This document shows positions 13,701 through 26,200 of a stretch of 64,000 nucleotides of DNA, one piece after another (the stretch's first letter is position 1; every line of letters begins with the position of its first letter). Made by a program: the position numbers and the translations under genes. Below the pieces are notes generated by a model. That model had not been told where the DNA came from. It saw nothing but the letters and a program-made list of their open reading frames with translations, and did no database searches. The DNA is from Temnopleurus reevesii (lineage: Eukaryota; Echinodermata; Echinoidea; Temnopleuroida; Temnopleuridae): contig BQKZ01000279.1 in the NCBI GenBank assembly GCA_036244855.1, forward strand, positions 121,918 to 185,917, in the 5' to 3' direction.

Positions 13701-16700
13701 AGGTTTGCAGCTCTTGTTAGCCCAAACCCCTTTCTCTATCTCTCCCCTTTCTCTTTCACTCTTTCCCCCAATATTCGTTTGCTTAATTTTCCCCAAGTTT
13801 ATCTGGAACAAACAGCCAAACCATTCAATTACCCCACTCCACTTTTATCAACGATAATAGTCCACCATTTGGGGAGAAATTCACGAGAAAATATTTACGA
13901 AATATGCCCCAATAAATTCAAGATCCAAAATTCTAATTTTAGAATAATCATGCTAAATGTGTTAATTGTAATATGACTGGTAAAACTGCAATGTTGTAGT
14001 GACTCCTCATTTACTACGACCTGTTTTGTATTAATTTTTCTAGTTTTTCTAGTAAGAAGTATTTTAAACTTATAACTTATTTCACGCAAAATCTGATGAG
14101 TAACTATTTCATTTAAATTATATTTATTTTTTCTCTAATTTTCGCTAAAAACAAATATAAAACAATATCAAGACGATCAAAGAACGCTTTTATTACTATA
14201 CACTACAAATTCATATCGTATTTATTTAATTTAGCCATGTTAAGAATTTGCAACAGTTTTTTTTTCAAGCATTTACAATTTCGTGCTAATTTTAGTATTT
14301 CCTACTCAAATAGAGTCAGTTTCAGATATTTTACACTAGTTTGAGTAGATACATTTTAATTATAGTTTTAATAAGCATAATATTTTCACGAATCCATTCT
14401 GCGGATTAGAGCCGGTGATATTCTTATTGTGAATTGACGCCCAACCATCTTAGCCATAATAAGAAGTCATGGAATTGAAATTGTTTTTCTTGGTTTCGAA
14501 TACTTCAAATGTTCCATTAATATCAGTACTTAACATATTATGTTATTTGGTGAGTTTGCAATATTGAGTTTCCAGGTTATAGTCTGCAATCTAGCACGTT
14601 TTTCCAATACATTGTACTTGGAAAGAGTGATTGATAAGTACAATATTGCAGATTTTTTTTCAAATGTTGCAAAAATATGCATGAAATTCAATTGTAATGT
14701 ACTTGTAAGTTATAATGTGTAGAAAAGCCCATCCCCAATTAGAATATACCCAAGATACGATGCGTATATTATGAAAAGGCAGAATATTACATTTTAATGG
14801 TTGTAAAATTCTGTTCCCTTTCGGTCAATGTATTATTTTTCTTAATATCTTGTTGAAGACTAATGCTGAAAAAAGTATCGAAATTAAATGCCATAATGGA
14901 AAATAAAAATACGAAATGCGGATGAGAGAAGCCAATTTGCATTCCTTCTAGACAATCGTTTTAGTACATGATGTATGTACCGATCTTTAAAACAAGATTT
15001 CGAATAAAATCATCCCACATATATACAGTTATTTTTTTAAAGGAAAATACTTTTGATATTTTTCAATACTTGATTAATCCATATTGTCAGTGTACTGTTA
15101 GCTGAGATTGAAACTGTTTTCTTATATACCCATGTACTATCTATTACATTTAGTTTGTTATATATTCTTTATTTCTAAAGATATTAATCCTCTATTACAC
15201 AGAAAATATGCAATTGGCAAAAATTGAACAAATTTTTGCGACAGGTCATAGCAATCTGCAAGTCGAATGATAGCAGATTAGTAAATGGAAGTCTTTGACA
15301 TTAACAGTCTGTACCTCGGGCATGGCTGAATTAGATCATTTCTACTACATAACTTTAATATATTATTATACATTTTCATGACATCCATAAATACATAATC
15401 AATTCAATTCGAAATACATCATAAAAAGTGACATAAATGCAAACTTGCAAAGAGATAAGAACATATACATATTGCATAAGCAAGTCCGTTAAACAGGAAG
15501 AACATATGTCTTTGTATAAGGCTTACCTTACCGATAAAAATCTAAGTAAAAGATGTTTGAAATATAAATGAATATAAGTATGAGGATGTTTTTGTTAATA
15601 TGTGGAAAACATTAGTTTATGCACTGACAGGTTTTTTTTTTTTTCAATTTCTTTTCCCCCCACAGTTGGGCGTTTTATTAAAAAAAACTTCATTTACATA
15701 TTGCTTTCATAACAAATATAAATACAACATAGTCAGCTTATGAGTGTATAAAATAATACAATGACTGATATATATACCATACAGTTTTGTCGTTAAATTA
15801 TCCGTACAAAACATAAACACATAATTTCAATCCAAGCAGAGAACCAGAGATGCAGATAAAAACTATGCATCAATACAAAGTAAAAATCTTTTCAAAATCA
15901 CTCGAAAAGATTGATGAAATTTGACCAACATTTTTCAAAAGCTTCTTGCTTCAAATTTTCACATAGAATAGTTTTCTCATACATAAAGTGATTCTTTACC
16001 TCGTTAAGAATTTTCTGACAGGTTTAATGGAAAATCAGCATAATTTGGCAATGTTAGGGTCTATGGTCTCATGTAAGTATATCTACCACGGGCGTGTAAC
16101 GTCGATCAAGAAATTATATTTAGATAGGGGATGTATTGTTCTTTATGATATTAATCACAATTATTCATTACGCAATTTGAAAACGCTTCAAGGTCTTTTA
16201 ATACATCGAGAATCTATTTATAGGGAACTTTCTTCTCAGGGATTCTACAGATAGGACAAAGGAGCACCTTACAAGGTGGTCTGCGAATATGAATGCAAAA
16301 GCATTGAGCACGAAATAGAATGCTGCTGGATATTTTGATGCACTTTTACGACTCCATTTTTGCTGCATGTTTAATATAGTTAAGCATGTTTTTGGAAAAT
16401 TAAATTGCATCATAATTCTCTCGCTTTTTGTGTTACGTATTAAAAGGAACATCGCGATCACATTATTAGTTTACATAAACCGAGTTTTCTCTTTCACTTC
16501 CAGTACAAATTACGTTCCACAAAATGGAATATCAAGTAATGCATGGTCTTTTTTGGACGTATTTCTTCGGAAACTATAATATCCTGAATATTACAAGCTT
16601 TAAAGCAGGGTATTATGTCACATCTGTTCTTGTTATTCCGTTGGCCATCTAAATGTTATACGGTATTTTGTCTCTTGCAATTTACGGGAAAATGAGTGAA

Positions 16701-18232
16701 ATAAAAGAAAATGTAAAAGTATTTTATTTAGTTTATCGTTACCGACATGTCGGTCTGTTTCATTGACAAACTTATCTTTCATCTCTTTCCTTGTCACCTT
16801 CCCCATCATTCATGTATTGCTGACATTCAGATCTCCTTCCTTGTTTATAATGTTCACTAGGGAATTTTCCCCAATTTGTCAGGGGAGGGGTAGGTAAGAA
16901 TATCTCTGTACTACTAGGGATTCACCACTTTTTTACAAACGTCTTCAATTCATTAAAATGATTCTTCCTTTTATTTAAGAATTTATTTTTGCTTTTCATC
17001 TCATTTTCTCTCTTGTAGACGTCTACTGCTCACTTTCTTGCGCCCAGTACAACACACAATGCTTCAACTTTCTTCTCATTATTCACACCCTACCTCGAAA
17101 TGAATGCCTATTTGTCATTCAAACTCAGTCTCTCCATTCTCTTTCTCTACCCCTTCTCTGTCTACCCCTGTCTCCACGTCTCTGTCTTTCTTCCTTTCCA
17201 ATCATAAAAGGCTTTAGGTTCCTTTCATGCCCTACCCCTGCTTGATATGCATCGCTCAGACCGACCGGTCCGCAATGTAAATTTGCTCAGTTCTACCAGG
17301 GCCTGATAGAAGCTACCACCTTAAAGTGCCACTCAGAAACATTTCACAAGGAAATGAGACAAGGTCTGGTCTTACAAAGGTTCTTCAGATCCACCCTTCT
17401 TTTTTCTTTTATTTCTATTTTCCCTCTTTTTTTCTTCCCCCTTTCCTCTTATCAAACTCCCACCTGACAAGAAAGTTCAACTCACCTATTCATGGGGGCA
17501 CCTCCTCCCCGGAAACACAAGATGCCTGATTCAAGTTCAGCTCTGGTAAAGTGAAGAGGTTGAGGTGACCAAATTGGGGGTGGGGTCCAGGATGAAGGTC
17601 ATTCGTCAGATAGTAATGTTGTAAACTATAGTCCTGAAATATACAGATGAATTAAATTCAAAGCAAAAGTTAGTTCCTGAAGCTTCTTTTAGCAAAATTA
17701 TGTGTCGTTTAATCGAGGTCCGCAATCAATCTATAGATACTTACATATTACTTCAAACGATCATGACAGATTCGCGTTTTTTACAACATTTTTCTTTTTA
17801 AGGCATTCGCTATTTAATGTGTGCGATTGGTTTGAATCTTCTGCATTATCTATGGATAGAAAGTTGTGGGTAACACCCTTGTTAAGCTATGCCAAAAGAA
17901 CTTTGCAGTACATTTTGTGGTGTTCGATGTATATGAAGATTGGGAGTTTAATATACAACTAAATTGGGTCTCCAAAATGCATGAGGACGAAGAATATGAA
18001 GAGGATATCACTCTGTGTTAATTGTCGTAATCACAAAGAGCCTGAACTGTCGATCCTAGCAGAATCTAAATCATAAGGAAAATGGCCTAATCATTACTAA
18101 ACAAAAGGAAAAAACATTTTCCTCATATTCTATGACATGGAAGATAATTTATAACGATAAAAAAACTTTCCAATTATATTTTAAACCTTTTTTTCAGTCC
18201 AATCCTTAGAAAGTTTATTTTGAGAAGTATAC
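7719..18232. other. Intergenic desert, no gene recognised
   Basis: AT-rich throughout. GC-richer patches occur at about 9280-9450, 9790-9900 and 11450-11620 (with a short GAT run at 11512-11528), 12680-12960 and 17230-17320. Any of these could be regulatory or mobile-element remnants, but none shows a recognisable domain. CT-rich low-complexity tracts occur near 13730-13770 and 17140-17190. Poly-A/poly-T and poly-C runs occur near 8728-8757 and 8808-8819. The longest open frame, 13572-13976 (+, 134 codons), is Ser/Phe/Pro-rich from a pyrimidine-rich strand and is not called. Confidence 0.4.
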
Positions 18233-18361
18233 TTAAATCGCATTGTTTATATGAGATTCAACTTTAGAAAATACCTCAATGGGACTTAGGTGATATTTCC
18301 TATATCGGCCTCTTCTATTCTTAAAGTAATCAAAGTTTTTAGTCTCCAACATGAAGGCCAT
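18233..18361 (-). CDS. Speculative short first exon next to an RFX X-box
   Basis: A 42-codon frame begins at ATG 18361 (minus), right after an in-frame TAA about 18 nt upstream, and stops at TAA 18233. After codon 29 the sequence reads GAG|GTATTT, a possible splice donor (exon end about 18275), giving MAFMLETKNFDYFKNRRGRY and nine more residues before it. The product is not recognised. The reason to note it is position: a perfect RFX X-box motif lies 58 bp upstream of the ATG, the usual spacing for ciliary gene promoters. No downstream exon was identified, so this could well be chance. Confidence 0.15.
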   Translation of the reverse strand: MAFMLETKNFDYFKNRRGRYRKYHLSPIEVFSKVESHINNAI

Positions 18362-18419
18362 TTCTTCTATATCTCTTTATTGCAATCTTCGATTATCTCT
18401 GGGTTGGAGACATGAAGCG

Positions 18420-18433
18420 GTTACCATAGCAAC
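18420..18433. promoter_or_regulatory. RFX X-box motif
   Basis: GTTACCATAGCAAC matches the RFX-factor X-box consensus (GTNRCC, short spacer, RGYAAC) in both half sites. It lies in a small GC-richer patch (18410-18470). Possible starts lie on both sides: a minus-strand ATG at 18361 and a plus-strand ATG at 18445 (frame reads MEDELSIWYFIRL before a GTAAAC donor-like site). The motif match is seen directly; a promoter role is inference. Confidence 0.4.
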
Positions 18434-19085
18434 GACCTCCGTCGATGGAAGATGAGCTGAGCATCTGGTATTTTATTCGATTGGTAAACATAATTCTCAG
18501 ATGGAGAAAACGTTGGCCCGTACGCAACAGTACGAGTCAGCCATTTTAGTTATTACATTCTTTTTCATTCGTCAATTTTAGTAAATTCTGGTTAATTCAT
18601 TTAAGGAAAATCAAACTAAATAAGCAATAAGATTCTAACAACAGAAGAAAATAAATCATGATAATTTATGCATAAAAACATAGAGTTGCAAATTTCAGGT
18701 GTCGATCAATGATGATGATTGGAGAGAGGGTGAGCACGCTTGAGTAAATCCTATATTCATTTTTGTTTTGAGAGAGAATTTGGGCAGTGGCGTTCTAGTA
18801 AAGATTAGATAACCTAATTCATATGGAAGTTACAAATTGCTTGACGAGAGAGCAAAGCGAGCGAGGAACATGTAAATAAAAATCAGGGACAATGTACATT
18901 ATCTGTGGTTCATATCCCTTCATCGTGTCTGTGCTAGATTCACTTGGTATGTTTTTTTCCGAGCGAGCGAGGTGAGCAATCATTTTTAGATGAAAAAAAC
19001 CGGGACATTTTTTTTAGGAAAGTATTATCTATCGTGATCTTCAATCACTCCGAAATTTTCACTGCTCGAGGAATATGTTGGCAAT
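18434..19085. other. Intergenic with GAGCGAG-word repeat fragments
   Basis: Two patches (about 18845-18870 and 18958-18980) carry AGCGAGCGAGG-type words in otherwise AT-rich sequence, which suggests a degraded repeat. Nothing else was recognised. Confidence 0.3.
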
Positions 19086-19180
19086 TTTAATGCAATTCAA
19101 TTCAATTCATTAGTTGATTTATGTATATTGAACATAAATAATGTCTTGACAAATGATATGATACGTAACAAAAACACAAT
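19086..19180 (-). repeat. Retroposon 3'-end fragment with (AATTC)n tail
   Basis: Three tandem AATTC pentamers near 19092-19110 precede TTGATTTATGTATATTGAACATAAATAATG. The arrangement and wording resemble 521-690, so the two are probably fragments of related non-LTR/SINE families inserted in the same orientation. The boundary on the right is uncertain. Confidence 0.4.
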
Positions 19181-20371
19181 AACAGTAGTCGCTGCCATAA
19201 AATTACGTTGAAAATAATAAGAAGGGAACAAGATTGCGTTTTTTATTTTCAAATTATCCCTTTGACCATGTATGCAGCAAATTATTTCGGTCCTTTTGTG
19301 GTAATATCCATCCTTCCCCCTCGATCCCCCCTCCCCCCTCACACTCTCCATCTCATCGTCCCTCTATCTCATGCTCTCTCTTCACCATCATCCATCCAAC
19401 CTTTCTCCTTCATACTTTTATCTCCTACCATGCCTCCATCTGGCATCCCATCCCATTGGATCGCATCCCTCACATCACGTCGAGTTCAAATCCTCTGCCT
19501 CCCCGCCTCGCTCCTCCCAACAACGCATCCGGGACTGCCCCAAAACACTTGTGCTTTCCGGCTTCTCGTGCCCCGCGAGACGAGAGAATGGCCCTAGCAA
19601 ACTGGTTGACCTCGTCAGAGTTACTTTCCTCGCTTCCGGTTTGCCCCTCCAAGGGAATCACACAAGCTGAAGATCTTCCTTGATAATCATTAGCATAATT
19701 ATTCAACCTTCCATCTTACAGGTGTCTTCACAAAAACTATGTTCTGTCTACTATGTAAGCTATCCAGCTAAGAAATGAAATTAAGTGCAAGTGGTTTGTG
19801 TTAATTATGATACAAATGAAACTAATTCCACTTTAACGTTTATATCACTCACTACTGCACGAGTTTGTCATTTTCAGACACATTCATACTCCAGATTAAA
19901 GATAATTGGAAAATTGTCAATATGGTACTTCCGTTCCAAATATAATGGAATTTATCTTTAATATTTCACTGAATATATTTACTGAGACAAAATCTGACTA
20001 TGCAATAATGAGTGATTATCAAATATAAATATATCTAGCGATAATAAGAATGAATCGGTATACATATGTACAAATCATGAATGAATATTTCCATGGTACA
20101 CTTCAATCTTAGATTTGAACTTCCTTGATGGCATTCTGCCGATGTTGCTTTGCTTCTTAAAATATAAAGTAGAAAGACAGACCTAAAAATCAAAATATTT
20201 CAGTCACACTTTATGTAGTAAATTTGGGAATATCACAATTTCGTAAGTCGGTTCCGATTTAAATTATAAATTATTGATTTATGTATTATGTGTATATTGT
20301 CTTCATCATATCATGCAAACCTGTATTGATAATCCATCATCTAAATTTTCAATTTAAATTATTCCTATAGG
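19181..20371. other. Intergenic; pyrimidine-rich tract then GC-rich block
   Basis: 19310-19450 is CT-rich low complexity. 19460-19680 is one of the most GC-rich non-coding blocks in the window, ending in a homeodomain-type AT-rich patch (GATAATCATTAGCATAATTATT). Several overlapping open frames here (up to 149 codons) are Pro/Ser/His-rich products of the skewed composition and are not called. A regulatory role for the GC-rich block is possible but unsupported. Confidence 0.35.
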
Positions 20372-20438
20372 AAAAAAAAAGAGAAAAAAATCCACGAAAA
20401 TAGTATGTATATTTTCGTGGATTTTTTCTCTTTTTTTT
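20372..20438. repeat. Near-perfect hairpin, arms of about 30 bp
   Basis: The left arm (A9-GAG-A7-TCCACGAAAATA, 20372-20402) and right arm (TATTTTCGTGGA-T6-CTC-T8, 20410-20438) are reverse complements except for small homopolymer length differences. They enclose a 7-nt loop GTATGTA. It could be a very short foldback element, a hairpin RNA precursor or a replication-derived palindrome. No flanking gene explains it. Confidence 0.75.
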
Positions 20439-22910
20439 GTCTGTCTAACGCAACAGCGTGCCGTTAGTTACCATCTTCACCAAACACAATAGATCACAAT
20501 AGTTTACAGTGGTCATCATGGTATTCGTCGAATTATGTTTGCAGGCAACTTTACCAACAATTAGCTAATCTACTTAAATCTTAATGGAAGTTAAAAAGAA
20601 TTTCTGTAGTAAGGATAAGTTTTCGAGAAAAGGAGGAGACTATAAACACAAACATACAAAATAGACGCATTGAATAGGATAGAAACTAATACACGATGGA
20701 CGCTGTTGACCATTCAACATATTTAGTTTTCTCTTATTCATGAAAAAAAATACCGAGATTATTCAGTCAAGGCTTCGGGTTCTTGACCTGTTAGAGTGTT
20801 TTGAGACAAACAAAGACTAAACTTGGTTAAGTTGACTCTTTGCTCTTATGTTTATGGCCAGTATTTGGGATGATCATACTCTTAAGGTGGTTGCTCTGTG
20901 CAAACGTTCATGTGGCTGAAGAACGCAGACGACACAAGAAAGTAAACATATTAATCGCGCCAAGAACAAAATGTGACGTCACGACTTTAGAAGGTCATCG
21001 ACATGAGATTGATCAAAGGTAGATCTTAAGTCACTCTGGCGCTGGTTGTTTTATACAAACATGTTTGTTCAAAGCCCAATTACTAATAGGAATCTTTTGT
21101 TGGCGGATTTTCTGCCATGTTTAATGATATTACAGAGTTTTCTTAGAATTTATTCCCGTACAGGAAGCATTAAGTGTTTATATTGATGTGGGATTGTTGT
21201 GTTTGTATCTCCTAACGATCTGCAAATCATGCAACTTAGATACCAATCCTGCAATATATGCCATGTACAGGTTATGAATAGTTAAGTATGGGTAATATTT
21301 TAATGTAATTAACATAGAGATTTTAAAAAATGCATACACAAACATACAGAAATTGAGAGTTGTCGATTATGATCTATTCATTAAAAAAAATCTTGAACAA
21401 GATGAATCCTGCACTCTGAAAAGGTTTGGTAACATTTTCAAAGCATCACCATTGGTTTGATAAATTCAACCAAAAGCTGGGTGTACAGTATGTTGCTCAG
21501 TGTTGGTTGGATTTTTCGCCATAAGAGTGGGCATTCATGAACTCATCAACATTTATGATTTAAGGCTATCTCTTATTGCCTATCAAAATGTTTTCTTCAA
21601 CTCCGTATTTTATGCACAAATATATATTTTCCATTGCAATCAACAAAACAATGACAATTTAGCAGGTGACCATTGGCCTGTTACATAAAGAGATACGACT
21701 AATTTTGCAATTAGTCACATCTCTTTGATAAGTTAAATTGCATCTATTATGTTACAACTAGGACCCATATGACTTATCATCACATTCACTGACCAGTTAT
21801 TCGGTTTAACAAGTGATGATTTACTCATTTACAAAATAAAGTATTTCTTTCTATTTCGATATCAATATAATTCAAATGCATTTGGAATTCCAATCCCACT
21901 CCCTGTAAATTTATGACCGGGAATATGATTACCCGGCAGTGTCGTGAAAGAACAAGCTCAAGAAGAGGAAGATATAGGAGAGGAAAAATCAAGATGGCGA
22001 CATAGCAACGGGCAATGGTGATATCTATGTGGCCTTCGAGCCTATTGTGGAACATTGGTTAATGTTTAACTAGACAGGGCATGGTAGGGAGCGTACAACC
22101 CTCAATGACTAACAGGGCATGGGGCATATTAATCTCTGTCACACCATGTAGTGACGAGGCAAATTATCAACGCTGATGTTAGGGAAAGACGAAAAAACGC
22201 GGGAATATGCATTGGACTGTGGCTTAAAGCAAATCTTAATCTTGAATAATATATTATTATTATCATTACTGAAACAGAACAAAACTCGTGGAATAGGAAT
22301 TAAGAGGAGGAAAATTTAATTTATAATGTTTCAAATTTGTCATATTACGAAATAACAATGTTCATGTGAAATTAATATTATAACACGATATAAACTACTT
22401 CCGTAAAATTAAGTCGAACACGAATTTAATGTTCCTTTGTAGTGCTATTCAAATCGGAACCGGCTAGTGATTGTTGTGTCAGCACAGTTCAATTCACGGC
22501 ATACGGATCTATTGTCCTATAACTCACTTTATTTTACGGAAATGGTTTATATCTTGTTTTATTTTGTTAGATTTAGCCTAATATTATACATAATATATGC
22601 GGGATTTTAAAGCTTATATAGTTTAACTATTTATCATGATATCTGTGAATGCATGAAGTTACACGAAATCAGCATTTCAATGTTACAAACATACTGCCTT
22701 AGTCGATGTATATTTGCAGAAAATTGTCAAAGATGAAAAAATAAGGATATCGAAAGCCTGTAGCACAAAATATCAGATTGTTTATAAATCTCCTGACTGT
22801 TTCGCTATAATATATAAATGATTTCTTTAGAGAGAGCAAATTATGCATCTGATCACCTTCTTGTCCTCAGACTCATGAAAGTAATGATAGCGAAAATGCT
22901 TATTGCATAA
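20439..22910. other. Intergenic; contains an 18-bp hairpin
   Basis: No gene was recognised. At 21687-21726 an 18-nt arm (AAAGAGATACGACTAATT) and its partner (AATTAGTCACATCTCTTT) form a hairpin with a TTGC tetraloop and two mismatches. The 76-codon minus frame at 21825-22055 has no domain. A YY1-like AAGATGGCGAC lies near 21990. Confidence 0.4.
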
Positions 22911-23200
22911 GGAGGCGCCGTGGTGTAGTAGTCGTGACACTTGCCTTTCAACTAGAGGGTCGTAGGTTCGAATCCTACCCATGGTGTCAATTTCCTTCAG
23001 CAAGAAATTCATCCACATTGTGCTGCACTCAACCCAGGTGAGGTGAATGGGTACCTAGCAGGAATATTTATACCTTGAAATGCCAAGTGCGCCGCGGATG
23101 GCTTCCGGGGTAAAGCCATGGTAATAATAATATAAACCGCCTTGAGCACTCAGCAGAGTGGATACGTGCGCAATATAAATTGCATCTATTATCATTAATC
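22911..23200 (+). mobile_element. tRNA-derived SINE
   Basis: The head (22911-22986) is tRNA-like: A-box TGGTGTAGTAG at 22921-22931, B-box GGTTCGAATCC at 22965-22975 with a paired GTAGG/CCTAC T-stem, and an anticodon-loop-like CTTTCAA resembling tRNA-Glu(TTC). The acceptor stem is degenerate, so it is not a functional tRNA. The tRNA-unrelated body runs through TGAATGGGTACCTAGCAGGA and GCCTTGAGCACTCAGCAGAG-like sequence. It ends GCGCAATATAAATTGCATC followed by an ATTATCATTA tail, typical of animal SINE 3' regions. No clear target-site duplication was seen. Confidence 0.8.
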
Positions 23201-26200
23201 ACATCACAAACTTAGAAGAAAGAAAATCAATCAAAGATCAAGTATGTTGGAACATTGTGTCTGTATGCGAAAAAGATGTTGATAAATGATTTTCGCCATG
23301 GACACATAAGTACAAATTTCATATTACTACAATACTAGCTCAAAAACCTTCCCCTCGACCCGATCACTCTCATCTTTTAAAAGAAATCATATTCATCTTT
23401 AGTCTTCCTCTTTCTTTGCAAATCAGTTTGAATTGAAGGGGTACCTCCCCTTTTGGTTGGATTCCCCCGAGACAGAGTTGTAAGAGAACTTGACGAGCAT
23501 GCCTTCAATGAATACCTTGACCAGAATCTTTACAAGAAATGGGGTGTCTTGTCAGAGTAAGGGACACTTACATCAATCAAACTCTATAAGATAGGAAAGA
23601 AATGGAAAATCTTATCCCAAAATAGGTTGGGAAATAAAATTCGTTTTTAGTCTTCTGAAGACGATATTAGAAGCACAAACAAGATGGGGTTGACTTAAAC
23701 TGGAAAAGAATGACCTTGAGAGGTCGGTGTTAAAATCAATTGTTTGGTCACGCTGTCCAATACACACGCAAGAATAGTTTGCACTAGAACGTGTCTTCTA
23801 ACACTTCTACTTCTGTACACAAGTAAAGAAATCTTTAATATGTTTTAGAAGCATGACAGACTTCAATGGTGTTTCTTAGATTGAAATGCTGTTCTCGACT
23901 TAACAAGTTTTCGGGTTGGGTTTTGTCCGACACACGGTTTGGCATACGCCTTCTATTGAAGAAGGTAGAGGAAGAAAAGAAAGGTTTTCAAATCTCAGCA
24001 TCTATCATAATGCGAGAAATATCTGCAGCCTGTCAAAGTAAATTACTCCTCAGCTAAGCAAATCTATCCTCTCAATAACGGAATGTTTACCTCCAAAAAT
24101 TAATAAAAATATTTCCATTATCCCTTTAGATGAATTGAGATGGTTTAGGCCCAGTCCCAACGATTTTGAGAGGATAAATTAGAGCCAAAGTCACTCTTAC
24201 GGAAAATTATTTCAAGGTTACTCTTCTTGTAACGTCATCATTTGAGTTAAACGCCGATTCAAACATTCAAACTGTAATAGAAGTTAATTGTAAGTTGTTA
24301 ATTGAAGTGTTGAATGGCAGATTTATTTGTCAATTTCATTTTAAATATACCTCCGCGCAATGAAATGCTTGTGCTATCAGATTTTATCATAATATAATGT
24401 GGTAAAGAATAAAGTAAAAACGTTAATTACATAACATGTTTGTTGAAATTGGGAAGTCTGTCCTGCTTTCCCGTATTTTGATTCCTTAAACCTTCATTCA
24501 ATGAGAGTGTGGTAATTTCAAGGATGAGTCCTTTTTTGATAAATAATTAAAAATTTCGAAGTGGAGGATGTTTAACACAAAAATAATATTCACAAAACTC
24601 GATAATCAATTCTAAACTGTTTCATAATTATGGATGATAACCCCCGCTCCTAAAAAGGGAACTAACTTAGGTTAGTATTTAATTTGTCATGATATATATA
24701 AAGAGTGAGGGATTAAATCTTGAAAACAAATTATTGTTGCAACAATGCTTCCATACATCTTTAAACATTGTCAATTATTCCCTGTCTTACCGTAATCTCC
24801 TATATACAAGTCGGTGTCGTCTTCTACTTTTTGCTTCTTATTTCTAGTTTAAAATCCCCAATTAATGCAGAACTTTACGACTTGGTCTAAAGGATAATAC
24901 CAACTGAGATTATGGCTGTAAAATGGTTATCATCTGGTCAACTTATTAAAGAATGTTTGATAAAAAGGGGTAATAAGCTCACTAAACTGTTATCTTGGAT
25001 TAACTTGGTCGTTAGCTTATCCCGTTAAAGCGCATTCAACACCGCCAAATCTGGCCAAACATGTTTAACAAAATGCTTCTTGTGTTTTTATAGATTTAAT
25101 GCCATTTTACAGTCCTCTGTCATGAAAATGGCGACCCTATATTCGATTGTTTGTTGATAGACTCAATTGAAAGAAGTTTGCAGAACTTGATTAATACAAA
25201 CATTATCTAGAATCAGATGATTATAACAAAGTGTTATTATATTTTGGCATGTAATAATCATCTTAACTAGCAGCATCTTCAGATCTTTTACAACTTGAGC
25301 ACAACCTGAAAACTCTCATCGACCATGAATACCATGCATTGGTTTTATTGTCATTGGAATTGACCTAAGAATTTGTACGCTCCAGAAAAGCAAATATTGT
25401 AACATAAGATGTACTTTAAAAATATTCCATTCCCTTGTCATTATTTTTGTTGTTTAGATATTTGTATCATAACTTATGAACAGAATAAATGAATTGCCAA
25501 TTTGACAATATCATTTTCAAAATACTGTAAACTCTATCAGTATCAAAAACTTCAAATCTTAAAATTTGAAGAATTAAAATTAAATTAAAAATTAAAAATT
25601 GCAATAATGCTAATATTCCTACTTCATGATCTTTCATTATTTTATAGGCGGAGATTGAAAACAAAAATCTCAAATCATTTCATACTTAAAGATAAATTGA
25701 TACCAACATCTTTAGGAAAATAACTCTCTGTAAATAGGTTTGCAATTTGGAGTCACAACCAAAAAGCATTATATCATTTTCTCCTCCTTCGTTTCTCCCG
25801 CGTCATTTTAGCTCTCTAATTCCACTAATTAGGAGACCTTTGTACACGAACAAACAACACTTAAGTGCGAGAGAATCTTAACTTAGGCTAACGAAAAGGA
25901 AAGCAAACATAGCTCTGATTTCAATAGACCTATAATATGGGACTCTACTCCTGTATGCATACAGGGTGTTCTAAAACTACAATGAAATGCTTAAAAGATT
26001 TAACTTGGGCTATCTATAAATCCCTCAAAACCAACAAGCATAAACTTGACTGTGTTTGAAAACAAACGCCATCGATGGAGTCTGGATAAAAATAAGAAAC
26101 AAAACATTCACAGACTTTTATATTGCAGTAGCTTTAAGGGGCTTAAATGTCACATCTACTTACGTTCTCATAGCTATAAAGCTCAGATAATTAGAGAAGT

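Noticed and set aside
13572..13976. 134-codon plus-strand frame
   Set aside because: It lies in pyrimidine-skewed sequence, overlaps another open frame, has no recognisable domain and shows no splice or promoter support.
19208..19683. Overlapping plus-strand frames of 99-149 codons
   Set aside because: Pro/Ser/His/Leu-rich products of a CT-rich tract open in several frames at once, with no domain.
22911..22986. Functional tRNA-Glu gene
   Set aside because: The acceptor stem does not pair and the sequence continues into a SINE body rather than a pol III terminator.
22827..23018. 63-codon minus-strand frame
   Set aside because: It is read through the antisense strand of the SINE head.
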